A stretch of 64,000 nucleotides of DNA from Methanobacterium aggregans (GCF_017874455.1 NZ_JAGGLN010000001.1:310001-374000), one strand, 5' to 3'; shown: positions 45,100 to 54,334, counted from the first letter of the stretch. The notes: a model not told the origin generated them from the letters alone. Numbers and translations are program-made.

Positions 45100-46278
45100 A
45101 TGAATCCTGAAGATGAAGAATTAATTGAGCAATGGTTTTTACGGAGGAATATTAGTTCAGGAACCCAAAAGAGTTACCTGATAGCAATTAAATCTTTTTC
45201 TGAACTTATGGACAAAACACCATCGGAATTAATTGATGAAGCCGAAACTGAAGAAGATGCTGGTATTCGCCCACGAAAACGTAAATTATACTCTCATCTC
45301 CTTAAATATAAAAAACATCTTGAAGAAAAAGTGGCCTCTTCCACTGTAAATCTCTATTTTTCAGCAATTAAATCATTTTATAAAGCCTTTGACATAACAC
45401 TCCCTGAGATAAAAATGGACAAAGGGGATATTGGGCTTGAAAAAAACATTGGGAAGCCTCTTACACGGGATGATATTCGTAAATTAATTGGTGCAGCGTC
45501 GATTAGGGAACGAGCACTCATATATTTGATGGTCATGTCAGGAATGGGTCAAAACGAGGCGAGAAATTTATCAATTAAAAAGTTTTTGACTTCTGCCAGT
45601 GTTGCCATAAACAAAGAGTTAAAGAATCTTGATGATCTATTTCAAAACGAAAATGAAGTCTTAAAAGAAGTTATAACTATTGAAATTCGACGTGAAAAGG
45701 TAAATTATCGTCATCATACATTCATACCTCCTGAGGTTAGTCGAGAGATCATAGGTTACCTTAAAGAACGTTGCTACGGGACTAATGAAAAAATTCGTAT
45801 TAAAAATATCAATGAACCAATATTTGTAAATAAAAAAGGTAAAGAATTATCTAGAGACAGTGTAGTTACTAATTTCCGCCGAATAGGACAAGATGCAGGT
45901 TTTCAGAAAGAAGATGGAGCTTATGCATTCTGGAGAAGCCACGCACTTCGAAAATTTTTCATCTCAACTATCATAAACAAAAGAGGCGAAAAAATCATAG
46001 CAGACTACATGGCAGGACATAAAATAAACGACCAAGATCGCACATACTGGCAAGCGAATCCAGATGATTTGAAAAAAAAGTATATCCAAACATTACCTTA
46101 CCTCTCTATAGATGAAGCAAAGGTTAAAGATGTAGAAACTGAAGAATTTAAAACCTTAATAGCAGATTCAAAGAAAAAGGACAAAGAGATTGATACTCTT
46201 GAAAGGAAAGTAGATGTTTTGGAGTCTTTAGTAGATGGGTTGATAGCTCGAAATGAATTGGATAAACCTAAAGACTAA
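45100..46278 (+). CDS. int: Tyrosine recombinase / integrase
   Basis: 392 residues. N-terminal SAM-like core-binding domain (about 5-110). Catalytic domain: Arg in MVMSGMGQNEARNLSI-type context (usual R is replaced by E-A-R order), FIPPEVSREI, H-x-L-R box RSHALRKFF, GH box ADYMAGHKIND, and Tyr in KKYIQTLPYLS. C-terminal coiled coil (about 355-388). Resembles archaeal phage/plasmid integrases. First gene of the integrated element; directs its insertion or excision. Confidence 0.9.
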   Translation: MNPEDEELIEQWFLRRNISSGTQKSYLIAIKSFSELMDKTPSELIDEAETEEDAGIRPRKRKLYSHLLKYKKHLEEKVASSTVNLYFSAIKSFYKAFDITLPEIKMDKGDIGLEKNIGKPLTRDDIRKLIGAASIRERALIYLMVMSGMGQNEARNLSIKKFLTSASVAINKELKNLDDLFQNENEVLKEVITIEIRREKVNYRHHTFIPPEVSREIIGYLKERCYGTNEKIRIKNINEPIFVNKKGKELSRDSVVTNFRRIGQDAGFQKEDGAYAFWRSHALRKFFISTIINKRGEKIIADYMAGHKINDQDRTYWQANPDDLKKKYIQTLPYLSIDEAKVKDVETEEFKTLIADSKKKDKEIDTLERKVDVLESLVDGLIARNELDKPKD

Positions 46279-46458
46279 CCTTTTTATTTTTATAATTATT
46301 TTTAGATATTTTTCTTAAGTTCATTTTAACACTATTTTTTTAAAAAACCTTTTTATCCTTCTTGATTTTAAATTAGGCTCTTATAACAGGATTTATTTTT
46401 AATTTAATAATATTATTATAATTATTAGTAATACTTATATTCCAGAAACTTCATAAAA

Positions 46459-46473
46459 ACTAGCACAACTAGT
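46459..46473. promoter_or_regulatory. Inverted repeat before the RHH gene
   Basis: ACTAG-CACAA-CTAGT lies 16 bp before the start of the small RHH gene. It fits a site for that gene's own product. Confidence 0.45.
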
Positions 46474-46488
46474 ATGAGGTGATTGTTT

Positions 46489-46620
46489 TTGAAAGTTGCA
46501 AAAAGCGTGACATTGGATCTAAAAGACATGCATAAAATAGAAGAAAAGATAAAAAAAGGTGAAACAAGTAATTTCAGCCATTTTGTAAGGTTGGCAATTC
46601 AGGAAAAGCTTGAAAGGTGA
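46489..46620 (+). CDS. Small ribbon-helix-helix protein
   Basis: 43 residues from TTG at 46489 (GAGGTGA at 46476-46482). KVAKSVTLDLKDMHKIEEKI gives the DNA-contacting strand and helix 1; NFSHFVRLAIQEKLE gives helix 2. A CopG/Arc-type fold. First gene of a tight run leading to the helicase and primase, so probably a copy-control or transcription repressor of the element. Confidence 0.75.
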   Translation: MKVAKSVTLDLKDMHKIEEKIKKGETSNFSHFVRLAIQEKLER

Positions 46621-46624
46621 GATA

Positions 46625-46753
46625 ATGTCGGCGAAATTCAACGATAAGCTGAAAAGTATTTACCAAACCTACAAAGATGATGAAAACCCTCCCGTACCCA
46701 TTAGTAAAATAAAAGAATATCTGAAACTTTCAGGCGTTGAACTGGATGAATAA
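46625..46753 (+). CDS. Small hypothetical protein
   Basis: 42 residues, ATG preceded by AGGTGA four bases after the RHH stop. Charged; MSAKFNDKLKSIYQTYKDDE then PPVPISKIKEYLKLSGVEL. No family recognised. Operon position between RHH and helicase supports it as a real gene. Confidence 0.6.
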   Translation: MSAKFNDKLKSIYQTYKDDENPPVPISKIKEYLKLSGVELDE

Positions 46754-46768
46754 CCTCCGAGGTTTCAA

Positions 46769-48892
46769 ATGTCTGAAGAACGAATGAATGGTGTTTACAG
46801 TGGGAACCCTCCAAATGATTCAGTATTAGACAATGGATTGGCAAAGTTACCTGAGAAGCTGAACTCCCCACCTGTACCCCATTTTAGAGGCAAACCTGTA
46901 CAGCAGGCAGGTGATGGTTTTAGTTTATTTTTTAAAGAAGTCAATGGGTATGAGTACTGGCTGTCCGAGGAGAAAAGAGGTTCCTTTTACCTTGTGCAGT
47001 GGCTGGAGCTCACGGATTCTGAATCAAGAAGGTTTCACAGGAAGATCTCAAACCGTAACGGTCTGGACGTGGAAAACAAAAAACGGGACGTTAGTTTAAC
47101 CAATTATCTTCATGATAAAACAGGGGTAGAAAAGGCAGAAATTTCCCAATATCTGGAAGAAGTGGGTATATTCATAGGGGAAAACAGGCTTGAACTCTCT
47201 CCAGTATTTGAAGAACCTGAATTACATGAAAAAATTCCACCAGAAAAAGAAGCTGACGATATCCCTGAAGAAAAAAGGAAAGAACTGATACAACTTTTAA
47301 AACGGCCTGACCTTCTAAGTTTTATTGATGAAGCCCTATATGAAAGGTCCCCAGACGACGGTTTTATCATAGGTGAAGTGGAGTCGAAGCACACCCTTAA
47401 TTTTAATTGTTTGGGAGCTAGGTTGGGATTATCAACTATAAACACCCTGAAAGGAGACTCTTCTATCGGTAAAACCAACACAGCCAACGTGGTGACTGGA
47501 CTGCACCGCACCAAGAAGGTTGGGAGTCTCTCTGACACTGCACTGAAGTACGCTGACGATTTAGAAAACATCGACATTCTCTACATTCAGGAAACCCTGG
47601 AGGAGGAGTTCAAGAACAAGGAAACCAGGCTAATGTCAGCAGATGATGGAGGGTTCATTGCTGAGACAACTGTTAAAAACCCTAAAACAGGACAGTTCGA
47701 GGTGCAGCAAACAACCATACCAGTTAAAACACTTGTTACAACCACCACAGCTATTGAACTTGACCCTGAATTCGCCAGCAGGAACTTCATAATACCTGTA
47801 GATGATAGTGAAGAACAAACAGAACGGATTTTGGGGGAAAACTTCAGATCCACAGAGAAAAAGCTCCAGGAGTTAAAGGGTGAGATCGATTTTAATCATA
47901 AATATGAACTTCTTAGGGAATCTTATAAAATATTAAACCCTTATCTTGTCTTGATTCCTTATGAAACCGATTTAATGGACATCTTTCCAACTTCCAACCC
48001 TAGGGCCCGCAGAGATTCTAAAAAGCTTATGCAACTCATAAAGGAGAGTGCCCTGCTCTTCCAGTATCAGCGATGTACAGCAGAACTTCACGAAAAACAT
48101 GTGCTTGTGGCTTCTTGGGTTGATCTGGCCCATGCTATCCTCCTGAGTGGTCCAATAATGGAGGCAACGATTACGGGTTTTGATAGAAGACTGCTTGAAT
48201 CCCTGCCCATTATATATGGAATAATAGATGAAACAGGGTACGTCACCACTAGATCGCTACAGAAAGAACTTAGAAAATCATCAAAATATGCCTGGCAAAT
48301 ATTGAACTTCTTTGAAGATAACTCGTATATCTGTCATGACAATGAGACAAAAAGAGAGTATGGCATCAAGGGAAAGACTAAAGTTTACGTAAAAACTGAA
48401 TCAAACAAATATAAAAGTCTGATTTTAGATATCGGAAATATAGATTGGATTAAAATTAAAAATAAAGAGGAAAAATTCATAAAAACACAAATTCCAAATT
48501 CCTCACACACAGTAATAGATGAAATATACCTGCCACGATACGACCCATCTGTTCCAAACCATGTGGTTTACAACAAAGTCTCTTTATCTTCTGAGGAACT
48601 TAGAAATTACAGAACCAACGGCAGACACGAAGCTAAAATTCATAATAAGCAATCAGAAAATCTGATAGAAGATAATAGAATTGAAAATAGGGATAAAGTT
48701 GTTAAACAGGTAGATGGCGCCGACATTGATTACAGGAATCTGACAATTATAGAGAAGGCCGTGCTCACAGAACTTGCCAGCTTCAGCAAACATTCAATCA
48801 GATCCATCATCAAGGAGCTGAAGGACCGCTTCCACACAGACGAGATAATGAGTACTATAACCCACATGGAGGGTAAAGGATGGTTACAATAA
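46769..48892 (+). CDS. P-loop replicative helicase-like protein of integrated element
   Basis: 707 residues. Walker A GDSSIGKT at about 229-236 and Walker B-like IDILYIQE near 268-275; a later TLVTTTTAIELDPEFASRNF segment has sensor/arginine-finger character as in AAA+ helicases. Residues about 460-560 hold a winged-helix-like region (GYVTTRSLQKELRKSSKYAW), and the C-terminal 40 residues a second one. Directly upstream of an AEP primase, as in archaeal plasmids and proviruses. MCM-like or D5-like assignment is uncertain. Confidence 0.75.
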   Translation: MSEERMNGVYSGNPPNDSVLDNGLAKLPEKLNSPPVPHFRGKPVQQAGDGFSLFFKEVNGYEYWLSEEKRGSFYLVQWLELTDSESRRFHRKISNRNGLDVENKKRDVSLTNYLHDKTGVEKAEISQYLEEVGIFIGENRLELSPVFEEPELHEKIPPEKEADDIPEEKRKELIQLLKRPDLLSFIDEALYERSPDDGFIIGEVESKHTLNFNCLGARLGLSTINTLKGDSSIGKTNTANVVTGLHRTKKVGSLSDTALKYADDLENIDILYIQETLEEEFKNKETRLMSADDGGFIAETTVKNPKTGQFEVQQTTIPVKTLVTTTTAIELDPEFASRNFIIPVDDSEEQTERILGENFRSTEKKLQELKGEIDFNHKYELLRESYKILNPYLVLIPYETDLMDIFPTSNPRARRDSKKLMQLIKESALLFQYQRCTAELHEKHVLVASWVDLAHAILLSGPIMEATITGFDRRLLESLPIIYGIIDETGYVTTRSLQKELRKSSKYAWQILNFFEDNSYICHDNETKREYGIKGKTKVYVKTESNKYKSLILDIGNIDWIKIKNKEEKFIKTQIPNSSHTVIDEIYLPRYDPSVPNHVVYNKVSLSSEELRNYRTNGRHEAKIHNKQSENLIEDNRIENRDKVVKQVDGADIDYRNLTIIEKAVLTELASFSKHSIRSIIKELKDRFHTDEIMSTITHMEGKGWLQ

Positions 48893-49281
48893 GCCAAACC
48901 AAACTTTCTAACCTGCCAAAGAAGTGTAAGGTAGAAAATCAAAAACCTGAACTTTTACTGAAATGGGATGGAATTAGGCCAGATTTGAAAAAATTTGTTT
49001 TGTTACACTTGATCATGGTTGTTGAAGATTACAGGAACCCCTATGATAAATTAACTGTTAAAAAATTGATTAAGGAGTTAAGCAGGAACATGGGTGGAAT
49101 AGTCAAGTCCCAGGTGAAGATTTTCGTTGAAAATTTAATCTATGGTGATTACATAGCTGAATCCTACATGGATGGTGTCGTTACCCTGACTGACAAGGTT
49201 TACACTGACTTGAAGGAGATCGACAGACTCATTTCTGGAAAGAATCTCAAAGAGAATGAAAATCTGGAGGTTGGAACATGA
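48880..49281 (+). CDS. Winged-helix-like small protein
   Basis: 133 residues; starts inside the helicase gene (13-bp overlap) after GGAGGGTAAAGG, so translation is coupled. LTVKKLIKELSRNMGGIVKSQVKIFVENL and TLTDKVYTDLKEI suggest a winged helix. It ends in ATGA with the primase start. Possibly a primase or helicase accessory factor. Not recognised further. Confidence 0.7.
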   Translation: MVTISQTKLSNLPKKCKVENQKPELLLKWDGIRPDLKKFVLLHLIMVVEDYRNPYDKLTVKKLIKELSRNMGGIVKSQVKIFVENLIYGDYIAESYMDGVVTLTDKVYTDLKEIDRLISGKNLKENENLEVGT

Positions 49282-50411
49282 AGGGACTCCAAGCTTTCTA
49301 CAATGATTTTTATGGGGGTGCATTTCACAGGCACTTCAGGCGTCCACCTGACTTCCACCAGCCCAAGTTCAGGATCCAGTTCACAGTTGAAAACCCAAAA
49401 AGTCTGTACCTCCATGTAGATAGGAACAGTGGCAACCACCCATGTTACGTGCACCTGTACGATCATGGAAGTAAGCGTAATTTAAAACTAGGAAACCCCA
49501 AGAGGATGGTTTTTGATAGGGCTTTCTTTGATTTTGATGTGATGAATAACAATATCAAAAAAGTTAAGAAAAAACTGGTTGAACTTAGAAGCCACGGCAT
49601 CAACCACAAAAAGGATGAACAGGAGAAACTCAAGGAACATCTCCAGAACATGATAATAAAAGATAAAATAAGTGAACCTGCAGTAAAAGAAGCCAAGAAC
49701 TTTGCAGTTGAGTTTAAAGAAACCTTTGGCAAATATCCAATGTTATTCTTTAGCGGATGCAAGGGCTGCCATGCCTACACTTTTTTCAGGGCCACAGGGT
49801 TCATAAGCCTCAACAGAACTATCTCGTGGTTTACAGAAAACGCCAAAAAAGCCTACAACTACCAGACCCTTGACACAGCAGTTTCCAAGGATGCCCAGGC
49901 CAGGCTCTCAAGGGTGCCCTACAGCAAACACCAGTTAACGGATTTAACTGTTGTACCCTTCACAATAGATGATAGTTACGATGAAATTATTGAAAAATCC
50001 TTGAATCCCAGCGTCGAATCCTTTGAAAGGGAACATTATTCAACGAATTTCCATAAACACCTTCAAGAGATAGATGTTGTTGAGGAGTATAACACTAAAA
50101 TGAGGAAACCTAAAGAAACAGTTAAAAATCAGTTTAAGGGTTCGAAGGACTCTGGACCTGTTGAAGATCACCGCGTATTCTTCAAATCTTTACTGGGAGA
50201 TCCTGTGAGGGAGTATCCTGAGAAGGAATATGTGATGTACCAATGCCCTTTTTCAGACCATGAGGATCTTAAACCTTCTTTTAGGGTACATAAAACTGGT
50301 TATTACTGTTATGGGTGTCAGAGGAGGGGTAATTATTGGCAGTTTTTGAAGGATTGTTATGGTTGGGGCTATGAAGAGATTAAAATACGATTAATATCTA
50401 AAAAAAATTAA
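49278..50411 (+). CDS. Archaeo-eukaryotic primase (AEP) fused to CHC2-type zinc finger
   Basis: 377 residues. AEP motif I is FFDFDV (Asp85, Asp87), motif II FFSGCKGCHAY with His165, motif III near LDTAVSKD, and the basic motif RVPYSKHQL with Arg212, Ser216 and His218, as in plasmid PrimPols. After a linker comes a DnaG-type CHC2 zinc finger at about 320-360: CPFSDHEDLKPSFRVH then YYCYGCQRRG. So an archaeal-type catalytic core is joined to a bacterial-type template finger. Should prime replication of the element. Confidence 0.85.
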   Translation: MKGLQAFYNDFYGGAFHRHFRRPPDFHQPKFRIQFTVENPKSLYLHVDRNSGNHPCYVHLYDHGSKRNLKLGNPKRMVFDRAFFDFDVMNNNIKKVKKKLVELRSHGINHKKDEQEKLKEHLQNMIIKDKISEPAVKEAKNFAVEFKETFGKYPMLFFSGCKGCHAYTFFRATGFISLNRTISWFTENAKKAYNYQTLDTAVSKDAQARLSRVPYSKHQLTDLTVVPFTIDDSYDEIIEKSLNPSVESFEREHYSTNFHKHLQEIDVVEEYNTKMRKPKETVKNQFKGSKDSGPVEDHRVFFKSLLGDPVREYPEKEYVMYQCPFSDHEDLKPSFRVHKTGYYCYGCQRRGNYWQFLKDCYGWGYEEIKIRLISKKN

Positions 50412-50561
50412 GAACAACAAAAATTGGGGTTAAATTAAAACACTCTTATTAATGTTGAATGAAATATTGATAAAAGATATTTGAATTATAGGATGAAATA
50501 TGAAAAAATATGTATTTATAAGCTTTAATTTACCCGTTTAAATTATTATGGGGGGACTTGT

Positions 50562-52298
50562 TTGTACAAAAATATTGATGCTGTTGTAAAAGGAGAACAT
50601 GATCCTGATATTTTATATTTTTTTATTAAACAATCTATTAAAAATTTAGGAAAGGAAAAAAGGATAGATATAACGGTACCGGAAGAAAAAAAATTGAAAA
50701 TTAATCTTATATTTGATTTAGAAGTATTCCGAGCAGTTATGCAATATATTGAAGAGTTTGGAATTTATTTTTTATCTAACATAAATAAATCGAGTGATTT
50801 ATCCAAGAGTATAGTTGAAACTAGACCTAATGAAATCAAAACTGCTTTTCAAAACTTTATTGATGATGGGCATAATGATTTTGCTAAAAAGAAGGGTTAT
50901 AAAGATTATAAAGATCTTTTAAAGCAAGTATTTAGCATAACTTCACAGTCAATCAATGCAGACAGAAAAGAAGTGTATGGTAACTTAAAAAACTGTATTG
51001 ATATGATTGCATGGTTTTTCATATATTATTCAGATTTGTATAATGCAATAAAACATGGATCTAGAGTATTTCCACAAAATTATCATAAAATGGATATAAT
51101 TGATAATAAAAACGAGACAATATTAACTGTCAATATAGATGAACCTTATTTTGAAGCTATTTGTAAAGATAGTAAAAAGAGTACTAGTGATGTATATGCA
51201 ATGATTTATCCGGTAAATCTTTTGATCACAGATTCAATTAGGATATTGGAAGATGTTCATGAAATATTTAATTTTTTAAGAAAGACTAATAAATACAAAA
51301 AATCTTCTTCTTTCAACTATAAAATCATTGACAACTTTTTAGGATATAAAAAGATTTATAATGAGGATCATAGCATTTTTTTAACGGGTGTTCCTGAACT
51401 AGATAAAATAAGTTCAGGTGAACCAATACTATATGCTAAGATCTCAATTAAGGGTAACACCATTGAATATCATATTTCTAACAAAAAATCTATTGAATAT
51501 CCATTTAGTGTACGTTTTGGGCAGGATTATAGTCATAGTCCTAAACCAGGTACCAAAAGTGATTTGAAAATAAGTTCCAGTTTATACATGGATGTAGAGC
51601 AGCTTCATAATATGATTAAACTTAAAGAATTAGCAAGTTCTCATAATAATATTAATGTTTTATTTATTGATGATAAAACTGGAATTAAATCAGATAAAAT
51701 GGAATACGGTGGTTTAAATTTTCCTTATCTTCCTTTAAAATACGATGTTAAGGTCATTAAATTTTTGCTTAAATTAAAAAAGATTACAAATGAAATAATA
51801 CCCACACCCACATTCCTGTCCGATTCACAAAAAGAAATATTAACTTCAAATATTAATCGTAAAAACTGGACTCAAGCCAAAGCTAAAAAAGTTTTAGATA
51901 ACATAAAAAACAATAAAAAGGACATAGTTTCATTTTTCATCAAAAAAATATACCCTGATGGTACAGAATTAGAAAAACAATTTTTAGGAAGCACTGAAAA
52001 TTTAAATTCATTTGGTTTAACCGCATTTAATGAAAACTCAAAAAAGAAGAAGAAATTTAATATTAAAGATTTGGTAAATAAAGACTGTAAAATTGAAAGA
52101 ACTTTTACAGATCCTAATAAATTCATTGAAGGACTTAAATCTTCTTTAAGAGGCAATAACATTAATTCTACAATTGAAACAAAATATAATGATGAAGAGT
52201 TTGGAATGCAACTTACTGTTGAACTGAATGAGGAATACTGGTATAATGAGTATATTGTTTTAATAACAATAGAATTCAGAAACAAAACACAATCATGA
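50562..52298 (+). CDS. Large orphan protein, cargo of the element
   Basis: 578 residues from TTG at 50562 (GGGGG upstream). Even more AT-rich than its neighbours, Lys/Asn/Ile-heavy. N-terminal third helical (FDLEVFRAVMQYIEEFGIYF, IAWFFIYYSDLYNAIKHGSR), the middle beta-rich, C-terminal part mixed. No motif recognised. Its position after the replication module and its composition suggest acquired cargo; a defence role is guesswork. Confidence 0.65.
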   Translation: MYKNIDAVVKGEHDPDILYFFIKQSIKNLGKEKRIDITVPEEKKLKINLIFDLEVFRAVMQYIEEFGIYFLSNINKSSDLSKSIVETRPNEIKTAFQNFIDDGHNDFAKKKGYKDYKDLLKQVFSITSQSINADRKEVYGNLKNCIDMIAWFFIYYSDLYNAIKHGSRVFPQNYHKMDIIDNKNETILTVNIDEPYFEAICKDSKKSTSDVYAMIYPVNLLITDSIRILEDVHEIFNFLRKTNKYKKSSSFNYKIIDNFLGYKKIYNEDHSIFLTGVPELDKISSGEPILYAKISIKGNTIEYHISNKKSIEYPFSVRFGQDYSHSPKPGTKSDLKISSSLYMDVEQLHNMIKLKELASSHNNINVLFIDDKTGIKSDKMEYGGLNFPYLPLKYDVKVIKFLLKLKKITNEIIPTPTFLSDSQKEILTSNINRKNWTQAKAKKVLDNIKNNKKDIVSFFIKKIYPDGTELEKQFLGSTENLNSFGLTAFNENSKKKKKFNIKDLVNKDCKIERTFTDPNKFIEGLKSSLRGNNINSTIETKYNDEEFGMQLTVELNEEYWYNEYIVLITIEFRNKTQS

Positions 52299-52411
52299 TC
52301 ATCTATTATTCCAAGGGTGCATTTTTATTTCTTTGTTGATTATACTTCAAAACATTACTTCTCACACCCCCTTCCACTATGTCATAGAATTGTCTTAAAC
52401 ATAGTCAACCT

Positions 52412-52657
52412 GTGACTAACGAGAAGATCTACTGGCGTTTAAGGCCCAAGGTTACGTCTGAAATGCGATGGCACCACGTACTTATGATGCTGAATGATGT
52501 GTCTAGACAGATTCGGAGAGATAATCAGGATCCAAGACAGGTTACACTCTCCTATTATAAATTCAAAGGGTATGAAGTGAAACCTGGGCAGCCGAATTTA
52601 ACTCCACCAAGAAGGAAAAAAGAAAGTAAGGAAGTTCAAGCTAAACTTTTTTGTTAA
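52412..52657 (+). CDS. Small basic hypothetical protein
   Basis: 81 residues from GTG at 52412 with no clear ribosome site. Basic C-terminus (PPRRKKESKEVQAKLFC), helical centre (MRWHHVLMMLNDVSRQIRRD). Could bind nucleic acid. Modest support. Confidence 0.45.
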   Translation: MTNEKIYWRLRPKVTSEMRWHHVLMMLNDVSRQIRRDNQDPRQVTLSYYKFKGYEVKPGQPNLTPPRRKKESKEVQAKLFC

Positions 52658-52661
52658 AAAT

Positions 52662-53072
52662 TCATTGATCCTCACTAGCAAGGGTACTGGTAAGCTTAAC
52701 ATGCTCAACCCCTTTAAGCCTCATGATTTTTTCTGTTAAGTCACGAAGGTATTTTACGTCTCCATGAACTATTATAACTTCCAAACAGTACTTATCGGCC
52801 ATATGCACGTGCATGGTTGAGTTTATGTAGTTCTTGTAATCGTACTGAATCTCAGTTAAGTCCTCCATAACCCCTGTGTAGTGATGATCGTAGATAGCAG
52901 TAATTACGCCAATTCGCTCCCCTTCAATCTCATTCATCCACTGATAGCGGAGTATGTAATCCTTTAGAGCATCTCTAATTCCCTTGGACCTGGATTGATA
53001 TCCCCTATCCTTTAAAACATCATCGAAATCATTTAATATTTTTCTAGGTAAGGACATGCTGATTCTCATCAT
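52662..53072 (-). CDS. nikR: NikR nickel-responsive regulator
   Basis: 136 residues. RHH domain (MRISMSLPRKILNDFDDVL, YQSRSKGIRDALKDYILR) and the nickel domain: His in IYDHHYTGVM, then STMHVHMADKYCLEVIIVHG with the H-x-H and Cys ligands. A true NikR, unlike the shorter-site relative at 15695. GGAGGAAACGGT fixes the start. Represses nickel import genes; no nickel transporter is nearby, so it acts in trans. Confidence 0.93.
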   Translation of the reverse strand: MMRISMSLPRKILNDFDDVLKDRGYQSRSKGIRDALKDYILRYQWMNEIEGERIGVITAIYDHHYTGVMEDLTEIQYDYKNYINSTMHVHMADKYCLEVIIVHGDVKYLRDLTEKIMRLKGVEHVKLTSTLASEDQ

Positions 53073-53237
53073 ACCGTTTCCTCCTTTATTATCTATTATT
53101 ATAATATTATTATGTATTAAATATTACTTTCTAGTTAATAAAATAATGCCAAATTGTCATTTCCCTTCAAAAAAACTAAGATTTTATATACTTTTATTCA
53201 TAAAAGTATTACTAACAGATCGAGTGGTTGTATTTGG

Positions 53238-53495
53238 ATGGAAAGGAGAATTAAAAAAGCCATTGAAGAGGTCCAGAGGGATACATTACTACCAAACCGT
53301 TTCCTTTTTGTCCAATATACCCGCTTTGAACGTGTGAATTACAACAAACTCAAACTTCTTGCTTTTGTTGAAAATCAGAGCTGTGGGGCTTTACTTAGAG
53401 ATCTGACAACTGAAGCAATCAAAAACTATGAAAAAAAGAATGGAAGCCTAGTTAAACTAGCCAGGGAGGCTCTGAAAGATGAGGAGGTGTCCTGA
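53238..53495 (+). CDS. RHH-like small DNA-binding protein
   Basis: 85 residues from the ATG at 53238. MERRIKKAIEEVQRDTLLP followed by KLKLLAFVENQSCGALLRDLTTEAIKNYEKKN, a ribbon-helix-helix-like pattern (strand then two helices). Shares one base with the next start (TGATG). Likely plasmid-type partition or repressor protein. Confidence 0.6.
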   Translation: MERRIKKAIEEVQRDTLLPNRFLFVQYTRFERVNYNKLKLLAFVENQSCGALLRDLTTEAIKNYEKKNGSLVKLAREALKDEEVS

Positions 53496-53593
53496 TGAAC
53501 ATAATGATTTTTGTGTCCGCCGTGCTTGCATCATCTGTGCTGCTTGTCCTCTGCACATCTTTTTTTGCAAAGTTCATAGACTTTGCAGCTTAG
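53495..53593 (+). CDS. Tiny membrane protein
   Basis: 32 residues, almost entirely one hydrophobic helix (IMIFVSAVLASSVLLVLC). GAGGAGGTG precedes the ATG and it is coupled to the upstream RHH gene. A strong ribosome site for so short a frame argues for real translation. Possible toxin-like or holin-like peptide (guess). Confidence 0.5.
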   Translation: MNIMIFVSAVLASSVLLVLCTSFFAKFIDFAA

Positions 53594-53709
53594 ATCGATC
53601 CAAAAACAAAAGAATGTTGATAAAATCCCTTCCAGAAGCTTGAAACAGATTAAAACCTTAACTTTCAAGATCCTGCAAGTATTATTATTTATATAGGAGG
53701 TGAAAAAAG

Positions 53710-53865
53710 TTGATTTCTAACATGAAACTGACCGATATCATTCTCGTGAGAGATTTTGTAGATGAGCTGGATGCAATTGCTTCAAAGTACTGTGTTGACC
53801 GTGAGGAGCTCATTGAAACTGTTCATAGAATTGATAAGATACACGTTCCATGCATAAGGCCATAG
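53710..53865 (+). CDS. Small acidic helical protein
   Basis: 51 residues from TTG at 53710 (AGGAGGTG at 53696-53702). KLTDIILVRDFVDELDAIAS then YCVDREELIETVHRIDKIHV; two helices, acidic. No family. Precedes a hairpin-rich stretch. Confidence 0.5.
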   Translation: MISNMKLTDIILVRDFVDELDAIASKYCVDREELIETVHRIDKIHVPCIRP

Positions 53866-53966
53866 TATATATAAGATTATTTACAAAATATTAGATTGTG
53901 TGGCGCTTCGTTCTCGTGGCGTCACCTATTGACCCTATTTTTTACTGTTCTATATAGTGCACTTAT

Positions 53967-53982
53967 CCCGCCGGTAGGCGGG
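53967..53982. terminator. GC-rich hairpin
   Basis: CCCGCC-GGTA-GGCGGG, a perfect 6-bp stem in an AT-rich context. The related AGGCGGGC-TT-GCCCGCCT occurs at 57904-57921. It lies between convergent gene groups, so a terminator is possible, but no T-run follows. Confidence 0.4.
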
Positions 53983-54154
53983 CCGCTCCAGAAATCAACT
54001 CTTTTTGTCAAAAATAAGAAAAAAGAAAGTATTTAATTTATTTGAAAAATCAAACCGTGTTCGTCTTCGTTCTCATGGATGTAACCGATTTCAACAGTGT
54101 TTTCATCGGTGCATTCCCATAAAAACCATGTTATTAAGGATTCAATGAGGAGAT

Positions 54155-54334
54155 TCACTTTGAACCCCTCCACGCTTGCAGCCTGCCCTTGACTTTCTGC
54201 TGAAGATCCCTGTTCGTCATGTACTCGATAAGGAGACACTCAGCTATCAGGTTGATCTTGATCCCTCCAGATGCCCTTCTGACCTGTTGATTCATCCTTT
54301 CGGGGATGTTGAGACAGAACCTTTTCTTTTTCAT
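54155..54334 (-). CDS. Small Arc/RHH-like protein
   Basis: 59 residues: MKKKRFCLNIPERMNQQVRR and IKINLIAECLLIEYMTNRDL, an Arc/MetJ-type strand-helix-helix. Its ATG overlaps the stop of the upstream gene (ATGA). It replaces a longer overlapping frame at 54033-54239 that lacks coding character. Last gene of a four-gene operon. Confidence 0.65.
   Translation of the reverse strand: MKKKRFCLNIPERMNQQVRRASGGIKINLIAECLLIEYMTNRDLQQKVKGRLQAWRGSK

Noticed and set aside
45100..46278. Reading the recombinase as a pseudogene because the first catalytic Arg context is unusual
   Set aside because: The other boxes (HALR, GH, Tyr) are intact and the frame is full length.
53154..53237. Upstream extension of the RHH-like gene to the ATG at 53154
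   Set aside because: Sequence is AT-rich and not conserved-looking; the ATG at 53238 begins the fold.
54033..54239. 68-codon minus-strand frame
   Set aside because: Overlaps a 59-aa RHH gene that has coupled start, ribosome site and fold pattern; this frame has none.
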